Of a stretch of DNA of 64,000 bases, positions 57,049-64,000 are shown piece by piece. The notes under the pieces were generated by a model that was given only the letters and a program-made list of their open reading frames with translations, had not been told where the DNA came from and ran no database searches. Position 1 is the stretch's first letter, and each line of letters starts with the position of its first letter. Location: positions 2,247,225-2,311,224 of the forward strand of contig NZ_CP061368.1 of assembly GCF_014725735.1 (NCBI RefSeq). Direction: 5' to 3'. Both the position numbers and the translations under genes were made by a program. This DNA is from Wenzhouxiangella sp. AB-CW3 (GTDB taxonomy: Bacteria; Pseudomonadota; Gammaproteobacteria; Xanthomonadales; Wenzhouxiangellaceae).

Positions 57049-58278
57049 ATGGTTCTGGAAATCATTTTCGGCGTTTCCACCTTCACCGGCGTGGTTCTGC
57101 TTCTGGTGATGGTGATTCTTCTCGCCCGCTCCAAGCTGGTGGTCAGCGGCGACGTCAACATTGAAGTCAATGACGATCCCGACAAGACACTTATTGCCAG
57201 CGCCGGCGACAAACTGCTTGGCACACTGTCTTCAAAGGGCATTTTCCTGTCGTCAGCCTGTGGCGGCGGGGGCACCTGCGGACAGTGCCGCGTTCAGGTT
57301 CATGAGGGTGGTGGCGACATTCTGCCGACTGAGGTCGATCACTTTACCCGCGGTGAAGTGAGGGAAGGCTTCCGCCTGGCCTGCCAGGTACCGGTCAAGG
57401 GCGACATGAAGATCGAAGTACCGCCCGAGTTCTTCGAGGTCAAGAAGTGGGAATGCGAGGTCATCTCGAATGACAACGTCGCCACCTTCATCAAGGAACT
57501 GGTGCTCAAGCTGCCGGAGGGCGAGGAAGTCGACTTCCGTGCCGGCGGCTTCGTGCAGATGGAGGCCCCGCCCTTCCATGTGAAGTTCAAGGACTTCGAC
57601 ATTCCCGAAGAGTACCGGGGCGACTGGGATCACTTCGGCCTGTTTGACCTGGAAACGGTCAACAAGGAAGAGGTCGTGCGCGCTTACTCCATGGCCAACT
57701 ACCCGGAAGAAAAGGGTATTCTCAAATTCAATATCCGTATCGCCACGCCGCCGCCCGACAAGAAGGATGTGCCGCCGGGCCTGATGTCGTCCTACGTGTT
57801 CAACCTCAAGCCGGGCGACAAGCTCACCGTGTTCGGACCGTTCGGCGAGTTCTTCGCCAAGGACACCGACAACGAAATGGTGTTCATCGGTGGCGGTGCC
57901 GGCATGGCGCCCATGCGCTCGCATATCTTCGATCAGCTTCTGCGCATCAAGACCGACCGCAAGATCACCTTCTGGTACGGCGCCCGCTCCTACCGGGAAG
58001 CGTTCTACGTCGAAGAGTTCGACAAGCTGGCCGAGGAGAACGAGAACTTCACCTGGCACCTCGCCCTGTCCGATCCGCAACCGGAGGACAACTGGGAAGG
58101 CCTGACCGGGTTTATTCACCAGGTACTCTACGACAACTACCTCAAGGACCATCCGGCACCGGAAGATTGCGAGTACTATCTTTGCGGTCCGCCGATGATG
58201 AACTCCTCGGCCATCAAGATGCTCACCGACCTGGGCGTTGAGCCGGAGAATATCCTGCTCGATGACTTCGGAGGCTGA
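57049..58278 (+). CDS. nqrF: Na+-NQR subunit F (NADH dehydrogenase subunit)
   Basis: A 409-residue subunit that oxidises NADH. It has an N-terminal membrane helix (4-26) and a [2Fe-2S] domain with C71, C77, C80 and C112 ([13 protein letters not shown] and LACQ). The FAD-binding motif is '[13 protein letters not shown]', and NADH contacts are in '[14 protein letters not shown]' and '[13 protein letters not shown]'. Complete and of normal length. Confidence 0.98.
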   Translation: MVLEIIFGVSTFTGVVLLLVMVILLARSKLVVSGDVNIEVNDDPDKTLIASAGDKLLGTLSSKGIFLSSACGGGGTCGQCRVQVHEGGGDILPTEVDHFTRGEVREGFRLACQVPVKGDMKIEVPPEFFEVKKWECEVISNDNVATFIKELVLKLPEGEEVDFRAGGFVQMEAPPFHVKFKDFDIPEEYRGDWDHFGLFDLETVNKEEVVRAYSMANYPEEKGILKFNIRIATPPPDKKDVPPGLMSSYVFNLKPGDKLTVFGPFGEFFAKDTDNEMVFIGGGAGMAPMRSHIFDQLLRIKTDRKITFWYGARSYREAFYVEEFDKLAEENENFTWHLALSDPQPEDNWEGLTGFIHQVLYDNYLKDHPAPEDCEYYLCGPPMMNSSAIKMLTDLGVEPENILLDDFGG

Positions 58279-58280
58279 CT

Positions 58281-59324
58281 TTGCTTCCGTGTCGCGTTAC
58301 CGGGCGTGTTAGCGGCCTGTTGCTGGTGCTCAGCGCCCTGCTGAGCCTGGCAGCCTGCAGTTCACCACCAGAATCACACGTCCTGCAGGGCCAGGCCCTC
58401 GGAACCTACTGGTCGGTACGCATGGTCATGCCGGAGCAGGCCAGGGCAACCGAAGGCCTGAGGTCCGAGATCGAGGACGCGCTGGAGCTGGTCGACCGCC
58501 AGATGAGCACCTGGCGGGAGGACTCGGATCTGTCACGCTTCAACCAGCTTGAAGCCGGACAGTCCATGGAGATTCCCGAAGCATTCGCCCACGTACTGGA
58601 AACAGCCCTGGATATCGCCGAGCTCAGCGATGGACACTTCGACCCCACCATTGGCCCGCTGGTCAATCTCTGGGGGTTCGGCCCCGAGGGCCGGCGCAGC
58701 GAGCCGCCGCCTGAAGATGAGATCGAACAGGCGCTGCAACGCGTGGACTGGCGGCGACTGGACTACGACCCGGACACACGGCGGCTGACCCAGCCAGGCG
58801 ATGCCTACCTGGACTTTTCCGGCATTGCGAAGGGTTTTGCCGCGGAACTGGTTGCCGAGCGTCTCATGGAACGAGGTATCGAGCACTTCATTGTCGACCT
58901 GGGCGGCGACATGGTCGTACGTGGACAGCGGCCTGATGGTACGCCGTGGCGCATTGCCATTGAACGGCCCGAGCCCGACACCCGCGACATCTTCAGCGTC
59001 ATCGAGGTCCGCGACCGCGCCCTGGTCACTTCAGGAAGCTATCGCAACTACTTCGAGTACGGTGAGACCAGCTTTTCTCACACCATTGACCCGCACATCG
59101 GTCGCCCCATCCCGGAGGAACTAGTCTCCGTTACGGTTGTCCATGACGATTGCACGGTAGCCGATGCCCTGGCCACGGCGATCACGGCCATGGGTGCCGA
59201 CGAGGGCTACCGCTTTGCGCGGGAGAACGAACTGGCCGCACTGCTGCTGGTCATTGACGGAGACTCGGTTGCAGAACGCATGACTGAGGCCTTTGCCGGT
59301 TATCTTCCCCAGGAGGAGTACTGA
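58281..59324 (+). CDS. apbE: FAD:protein FMN transferase (NqrB/NqrC flavinylation)
   Basis: A 347-residue lipoprotein (lipobox LAAC, C26) that attaches FMN to threonines of NqrB and NqrC in the periplasm. 'GTYWSVRMVMPEQ', 'MSTWREDSDLSRFNQ', 'SGIAKGFAAELVAERL', 'FIVDLGGDMVVRGQRPDG' and the 'HTIDPHIGRP' motif match ApbE. The start is TTG 58281, supported by GGAGG six bases upstream and by the intact signal peptide that follows. Two bases after nqrF. Confidence 0.96.
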   Translation: MLPCRVTGRVSGLLLVLSALLSLAACSSPPESHVLQGQALGTYWSVRMVMPEQARATEGLRSEIEDALELVDRQMSTWREDSDLSRFNQLEAGQSMEIPEAFAHVLETALDIAELSDGHFDPTIGPLVNLWGFGPEGRRSEPPPEDEIEQALQRVDWRRLDYDPDTRRLTQPGDAYLDFSGIAKGFAAELVAERLMERGIEHFIVDLGGDMVVRGQRPDGTPWRIAIERPEPDTRDIFSVIEVRDRALVTSGSYRNYFEYGETSFSHTIDPHIGRPIPEELVSVTVVHDDCTVADALATAITAMGADEGYRFARENELAALLLVIDGDSVAERMTEAFAGYLPQEEY

Positions 59325-59327
59325 TCC

Positions 59328-59561
59328 ATGATGACCACCCTGCTTGCAATCCTGTTCTTTACCCTGCTCTTTGCAGGTATGGCCGTGGGCGTGATTTTCG
59401 CCAACAAGCCGGTCAAGGGCTCCTGTGGTGGCATCGGTGCATCCGGCGTATGCGGAACCTGTGGAAGAACCACCCAATGCGACGATGCCGACGATGCCGA
59501 ACAAGACGCTGACGCCGTCATCATCCCCACGAGTAGCCAGTCAGACAAGCAGACTCAGTAG
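59328..59561 (+). CDS. nqrM: Na+-NQR maturation protein NqrM
   Basis: A 77-residue, single-helix membrane protein with four cysteines (C33, C42, C45, C51 in '[21 protein letters not shown]'). NqrM is needed for Na+-NQR assembly, apparently to supply iron to the NqrD/NqrE site. It ends the operon and overlaps the convergent hydrolase gene by seven bases. Confidence 0.95.
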   Translation: MMTTLLAILFFTLLFAGMAVGVIFANKPVKGSCGGIGASGVCGTCGRTTQCDDADDAEQDADAVIIPTSSQSDKQTQ

Positions 59562-60772
59562 CCGCTGGAACCAGCCGACCCTGCACTCCCCCCTGCGCGG
59601 GCCGGTTCATCTGCCTGTTCCGCCAGCATTGTGGGTGGCTCAGCCGACAGCACGGCCTGCCAGAAACTAGTTGTGAATTTCCCCATGGCCGAGCTTTCGG
59701 CATTCAGCACTACGCCCAGGCCAATCTGATGCTCCCTGGAGAAAGCCACTTCGGCCACGAATCCCCGAACCCATCCACTGTGCAGATACAAGTCGCTGTC
59801 TCCGACTGAATAGATGCGCCAGCCCAGGCCGTAGTGGGCGTCAGTCAGCAGGTCACGCCAGGCCCTGCGCCGAAGGTCGCGAGTGGTTCGTACACCGGGT
59901 GTTGTCAGGCGCTCTACCGTCTCCGGCGCCACGACGTCCGGACGATGACCCAGTAATGCGATCAACCATTGCCCCAGGTCCATCGCACTGGCATTTACAC
60001 CCGCGGCCGGAGCGACGTGATAGTAATTCTCGGTCACTTCGGTTGCTTGCCAGGGGCCGCCGCGAAAGCGGCGAGAATGGGGTGCGGCACGATCGGAAGC
60101 CATCCAGTAGCCATCCATTCCAACCGAAGCGTTGCGCATGCCCAGCGGCTGCAACACTCGCTGCTCAAGCAGTGCCTCATAGCCCTGGCCATTGACTCTT
60201 TCAATGGCCGGCTCCACCAGGGCAAAGAGTACATTCTGGTAGGTATAGCAAGTGCCCGGGGCACACATGGGCTCCAGTTCCGAGAACCGGGGCAGGATGA
60301 CCTCCAGCGGCTGATTGGCATTAAGCAGGTTGTCATAAGCATTGGGGACAATGCCGGTGGTCTGCCCCAGCAGGTGCCGGATGCGCAGTTCGCGGGCATG
60401 CTCCGGGTGAGCGAAGGTCAGCTCCGGAACATGACTGACGACCCGGTCGTCCCAGTCGAGCAAACCATCGATGACGAGCAGGTCGGTGAGCGTCGCTGCG
60501 AAGGTCTTGGAAACCGATGCAAGGCGGAAAACCGTATGAACACCTACCGGATCGGGCTCGCCGCTGACGCGAACCCCGTGGGCCGACGCATGTACCACGC
60601 GATCGCCCTGCACCACCACGAAGGCTCCGCCGGGCACCCCTTCATCTTCAAGTATGGTGGCGAAACGCTCATCGAGATCCTGCGGGAGGATGGTTGGCTG
60701 CGCGCTGACCCCCTGGAATGATGCGATGGCGGCAAGGAGGGCGACCAGGAGGCGGGTAGAGGTTTTGTTCAT
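59555..60772 (-). CDS. Exported serine hydrolase of the class C beta-lactamase/penicillin-binding fold
   Basis: A 405-residue protein with a signal peptide (about 1-24, cleavage after VSA). Its active-site motifs are SxxK (S86-V-S-K89 in 'RLASVSKTF'), YxN (Y178-Q-N180 in '[10 protein letters not shown]') and HSG ('[10 protein letters not shown]') in place of KTG. The 'serine hydrolase' family covers esterases, D-amino-acid peptidases and beta-lactamases. Activity on beta-lactams cannot be assumed. It follows a lipoprotein gene by 12 bases and is probably in the same transcript. Confidence 0.88.
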   Translation of the reverse strand: MNKTSTRLLVALLAAIASFQGVSAQPTILPQDLDERFATILEDEGVPGGAFVVVQGDRVVHASAHGVRVSGEPDPVGVHTVFRLASVSKTFAATLTDLLVIDGLLDWDDRVVSHVPELTFAHPEHARELRIRHLLGQTTGIVPNAYDNLLNANQPLEVILPRFSELEPMCAPGTCYTYQNVLFALVEPAIERVNGQGYEALLEQRVLQPLGMRNASVGMDGYWMASDRAAPHSRRFRGGPWQATEVTENYYHVAPAAGVNASAMDLGQWLIALLGHRPDVVAPETVERLTTPGVRTTRDLRRRAWRDLLTDAHYGLGWRIYSVGDSDLYLHSGWVRGFVAEVAFSREHQIGLGVVLNAESSAMGKFTTSFWQAVLSAEPPTMLAEQADEPARAGGSAGSAGSSGY

Positions 60773-60784
60773 CGGGCGCGCGCC

Positions 60785-61942
60785 CTACCAGGACAGGGAA
60801 AAGTCCCACCGGACGTGGTTGTCGTCACGCCCCTCGGCGTCTTCGGTATGCTCGAACGAGGCCGACATGCCGGCATTCATTCCCGGCACGAAGTGCTCGA
60901 TCCAGTCGCTGAAATCCAGCAGCAACGACAGACTCTCACGCCCGATCGGAGTGGCCTCCGGCACGAACCAGAGTGGATCATGGGTCTGCATCCAGCGCGC
61001 CGTCATGGCAAAGCGCTGCAGTTGGCGGCGAAGCTGCAGATCCACCGCCCAGCGTGACTCGTCCTTCATGACCTCTGCCTGATAGGACCGGCCTTCGGCC
61101 TGTCGCATGGCCACATCAGCCTCAAGCTCCCAACCCTGGACAACGTGCTGCTGACGAAAGCCCAGTTCGTAGCCGGACGCATCCTCGGGCAGGCCGTACC
61201 TTGCGACCTGAGTTTCGACCCGGTTGACGTGAATGGCACTGCCCATTTCATCGCCCAGACGCCACTCCAGTCCACGGGCCTGTACCGGCAGCTCTTCAAT
61301 GCCCCGATTGGGTGCGCGCACCACACAGTCACTCTGAGAAACATCCAGCAAGGATTCAAACCCGGGCGAGATCATATCGGTAGGCATCTGCACACGGCCT
61401 TCCAGGCTGCAGTCAAGCGTCCGATTTCCAGACGCTTTGTACCGCGGGGGGATCCACTCCACCTGAAATTTCAAGGGCTCGGGGTCCCAGGCCAGGTGAG
61501 CGCGGGCAGACTCCTCACGGCGCTGCCCATCCAGTGTCAAAACGGCCGCCTCCTGCTGGTCGAAGCCCAGACGAAACGGGGCACCCAGACGACCCGGGGT
61601 TGAGACGCGCACGGCATGTTCCACCGACTGTCGCGCAATCTGGGTAGGCAGCGACTGCCCTTGCCGGTATCCCTTGCCCACGTTGCGCATCAGCTCGCCG
61701 CTGGCGACCGAGTAACGCGAGCGGAACTCAACCAGATCCTGCGCCAGCTCAGCTCGCACATCGGTTTCGACCAGATGCTCGCTTTCCGTAACCTGTGCCG
61801 GATGAGCTTTCAGAGGCACGTCCGCTCGCGCCTCGAGGGCAAGCGGCGGCTCGGGCACGGCCTCACCCTGCTGACCGGTCGAGGCGCAAGCGCTCAACAC
61901 GATCACCATCAGTGATATCGCCACGCACTGAAATCGATCCAT
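60785..61942 (-). CDS. Outer-membrane-type lipoprotein of unknown function
   Basis: A 385-residue protein with a lipoprotein signal peptide (lipobox LSAC, C19, then Ala, predicting outer-membrane sorting). After a polar N-terminal part the C-terminal 240 residues alternate polar and hydrophobic positions and end in 'HVRWDFSLSW', like beta-barrel or beta-sandwich outer-membrane proteins. No family was recognised. Two cysteines (in LDCSLEG and SDCVVRA) could pair. It is upstream of the serine hydrolase. The gap on its 5' side (61943-62175) shows nothing I can call. Confidence 0.7.
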   Translation of the reverse strand: MDRFQCVAISLMVIVLSACASTGQQGEAVPEPPLALEARADVPLKAHPAQVTESEHLVETDVRAELAQDLVEFRSRYSVASGELMRNVGKGYRQGQSLPTQIARQSVEHAVRVSTPGRLGAPFRLGFDQQEAAVLTLDGQRREESARAHLAWDPEPLKFQVEWIPPRYKASGNRTLDCSLEGRVQMPTDMISPGFESLLDVSQSDCVVRAPNRGIEELPVQARGLEWRLGDEMGSAIHVNRVETQVARYGLPEDASGYELGFRQQHVVQGWELEADVAMRQAEGRSYQAEVMKDESRWAVDLQLRRQLQRFAMTARWMQTHDPLWFVPEATPIGRESLSLLLDFSDWIEHFVPGMNAGMSASFEHTEDAEGRDDNHVRWDFSLSW

Positions 61943-62175
61943 GTCCTCTATTCGCTGGTTCGAATTGTTGTGGAAAACAGCTCCGGATGGTGACGGGGTT
62001 TCAGGCGTCAGATCCGAAACTTGCAGGCAAAAGCATATCTCATTTCTCCAGCGAATTCATGCCATCGACCTAAATCGGGAGCACCGAACACCAGCAGCGT
62101 GAAGCGCATCACAATTCATCTACCCGGCAAGCATATAGTGACCGGCCGCGCCCTGCCCAGTGACCCATGTAAGGC

Positions 62176-64000
62176 TCAATCCGCCTGCGCCGCAACAACC
62201 CGGTTGCGTCCCTGCGACTTGGCCTCGTACATGGCCTGGTCGGCGCGCTGATAGAGGTCCTTGGTGGACTCGCCGGACTGACAGGCGGCCAACCCGATCG
62301 ACAGCGTCAACGGATAGCGGTTCTCCTGAAACTCGAATCCTGTCTCAGACAAGCGCGCGCGGAGTCGCTCAGCCCAGCACAGGGCTTCCTCGAGACTGGT
62401 TTCCGGCAACAGAACCACGAACTCTTCACCGCCAAAGCGCGCGGCATGATCGGTCTCTCGAAGCGTATCGCGCAGAATGTCGGCAAACTGGACCAGGGCA
62501 GTATCTCCCCCATGATGCCCCAGCTGATCATTGATCAGCTTGAACTCGTCAAGGTCGCAAACTGCCAGGCAAAATGGCCGACCATAGCGCTCGAAACGGG
62601 CACTTTCATACTGCATCCGGCGTTCGCTACTGTGTCGGTTAGGCAGCCCGGTCAGCGTATCGGTATTGGCCTCTTCTCGGGCGCGAGCCAGGCGCTGGCG
62701 CAATTGCCCGGCCTCCTGCTCCATCTCCTTCATGCGCTTTTCCATGACCTGAAGACGTTGCTCAGCGGCTTTCCCGGCCTTTTGCTCAAGCTGCTTTCGC
62801 CGATCGAGATGGCGGCTGATCCGGCGCAGCCTATCGTGAATGGCTTCACTAAGCTTGCCCAGCTCCGGCCCGCGATCGATGACGTCCCGAATTCTGCCCA
62901 GGTCCGAGGCCAGCGCCGCGTCAACTTTCTCGCCAGCCTGAACCCGGCGCTCACGATGCTTGCGTTCATCATTGAAATACGATTCAAGTTCGGACAGTCT
63001 GCCGAGCACAAGCTTCAAAAAGTTGCGAAGCGCCTCGCGTTCAGCGACAACTGAAGACTGGTAGTCCGACAGCAGTTCGGCCAGGTCACCCAACCAGTGG
63101 CCAATCCCATCGATGTCAGCAAATCGCCCCGACGCCGTATCCACCAGCGCCCGGGCTCGCTCGACCAGAGTCTCGGGCAAGTCCACCGAATCAATCACCT
63201 GGCTGGCAAGCCGGGGGGACAGGCTGGGCTTCTTTCGCGATCGCTTAGTTTCAACGGCCTCGTGGGTGCGAGCTGCACCGAAGTCCGCATCGGCTTTTGA
63301 AGGGCCGGGAGTCGCCTTCCAGGCCGCTTGCTCGGCTTTCTCAATGGCATCCTCGACCAGCCCGGCCAGTTCCTTGCATACCGGCACAACTGCCTGAACT
63401 CCCTCCTGATCCAGACGTTGGCGCATGGCCATCAGACTGGTTTGATCGAGCTGCCCGGCGAGGCGATCAATCAGCCCGCGCACTGCCCTGGGCTCGGATC
63501 GAGACTCACGGCCAAAATAGCCGGAGAATCGCGAGAACATCCCTTTCCGCTGAGAAGGCCGCTCAACGCCCGTGATATCGCGCATTCGCGATTCAAGCAG
63601 GGCTGCAGTCTTGACCAGCTCATCACGGCTGGCCGTCGGAATTCGCGATCGCAGGGATGCAAGCACACCGTCACCCGGATCATGCGATTTGAGCAACTGC
63701 AGCCATTGCAGTAACACCCGGCGAAGCAGACTATCCAGGCCCTCACTGCGCGACGGGAGACGCATTTCCTGATCAGCCTGGCGACGGAGAAAGTGGCGAA
63801 GTGCTTCTATTTCGCGGTCGATAGCTTCCGAGTCACCGTTGGAACGAGCCTGACGGCGGATGGACTGAAGATGCTGATTGAGTGTCGAATCACTGCCGAG
63901 CCCCGCCATGGCCACGTGGGCCACCGCACGCCGCAGTCGCAACTCAATCTCCCTTGCTTCGCGCCCCTGGGATTCAAGGCTGTCGAGAACCTCCCGGTAA
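62176..64000 (-). CDS. GGDEF diguanylate cyclase with long coiled-coil N-terminus (start beyond window)
   Basis: The frame is open to the right edge, so the N-terminus is missing; at least 607 residues are visible. The C-terminal GGDEF domain has 'DTLTGLPNR', the active-site GGEEF in 'ARFGGEEFVVLLPE', and an inhibitory RETD I-site just before it. It should make cyclic-di-GMP with product inhibition. The preceding 430 residues are highly charged and helical, with a coiled coil before the catalytic domain ('KRMKEMEQEAGQLRQRLARARE'). No sensor domain was identified and no membrane helix is visible, so it appears cytoplasmic. Confidence 0.93.
   Translation of the reverse strand, partial: YREVLDSLESQGREAREIELRLRRAVAHVAMAGLGSDSTLNQHLQSIRRQARSNGDSEAIDREIEALRHFLRRQADQEMRLPSRSEGLDSLLRRVLLQWLQLLKSHDPGDGVLASLRSRIPTASRDELVKTAALLESRMRDITGVERPSQRKGMFSRFSGYFGRESRSEPRAVRGLIDRLAGQLDQTSLMAMRQRLDQEGVQAVVPVCKELAGLVEDAIEKAEQAAWKATPGPSKADADFGAARTHEAVETKRSRKKPSLSPRLASQVIDSVDLPETLVERARALVDTASGRFADIDGIGHWLGDLAELLSDYQSSVVAEREALRNFLKLVLGRLSELESYFNDERKHRERRVQAGEKVDAALASDLGRIRDVIDRGPELGKLSEAIHDRLRRISRHLDRRKQLEQKAGKAAEQRLQVMEKRMKEMEQEAGQLRQRLARAREEANTDTLTGLPNRHSSERRMQYESARFERYGRPFCLAVCDLDEFKLINDQLGHHGGDTALVQFADILRDTLRETDHAARFGGEEFVVLLPETSLEEALCWAERLRARLSETGFEFQENRYPLTLSIGLAACQSGESTKDLYQRADQAMYEAKSQGRNRVVAAQAD

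Noticed and set aside
59555-60772. A class C beta-lactamase resistance gene
   Set aside because: The KTG motif is replaced by HSG, and the surrounding genes give no resistance context; the broad serine hydrolase label is safer.

Overview
This is a GC-rich window from a free-living, respiring gammaproteobacterium. Supporting signs are the queA-tgt-yajC-secD-secF order, the System I cytochrome c maturation operon, a Na+-NQR operon with its own maturation factors, a Fur-controlled bfd/bfr pair and a class-III LpxR-like protein. Two ECF sigma/Ser-Thr kinase modules and the Na+-NQR point to a Xanthomonadales/Chromatiales-like, probably marine or saline lineage. That placement is inference; no rRNA or tRNA is visible to test it.

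Left part (1-10.9 kb): a HipB-like regulator cut by the left edge; an exported amidohydrolase; a small membrane protein and winged-helix regulator behind two matching TTTCC-N5-GGAAA operators; and a histidine-utilisation cluster (hutU, hutH, hutI) interrupted by a convergent katG. The final formiminoglutamate step (HutG or HutF) is not in the window.

Centre-left (10.9-27.6 kb): a 15 kb co-directional run on the minus strand, queA, tgt, kinase, ECF sigma, yajC, secD, secF, a small exported protein, a TAXI-type TRAP transporter and a second kinase. The second kinase converges on its own ECF sigma factor. The two ECF/STK modules thus bracket the Sec accessory and TRAP genes, and one of them splits the usual tgt-yajC junction. 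Both sigma factors have a threonine where classical ECF factors carry the acidic region-2.2 motif, which predicts activation by phosphorylation.

Centre-right (26.8-45.7 kb): a VTT-domain membrane protein; a glycosyltransferase pair; a 1344-residue secreted subtilase; glutathione reductase; then a twelve-gene plus-strand block with a likely FNR/Anr-type promoter (DUF3293, ccmABCDEFGHI, LpxR-like lipid A deacylase). It converges on an FHA-EAL protein. Next are bfd, whose Fur-box promoter seems to give an almost leaderless mRNA, and bfr.

Right part (45.7-64 kb): a class-III aminotransferase; a SWIM/SNF2 helicase with a co-translated partner; a flavin reductase; the full nqrABCDEF-apbE-nqrM set; an exported beta-lactamase-fold hydrolase with an upstream lipoprotein; and a GGDEF diguanylate cyclase cut by the right edge. 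Most convergent gene pairs overlap or nearly touch. Several gaps hold short periodic repeats (10-bp phased inverted repeat, heptamer array, 9-bp units). No CRISPR array, insertion sequence, prophage, rRNA or tRNA was recognised.
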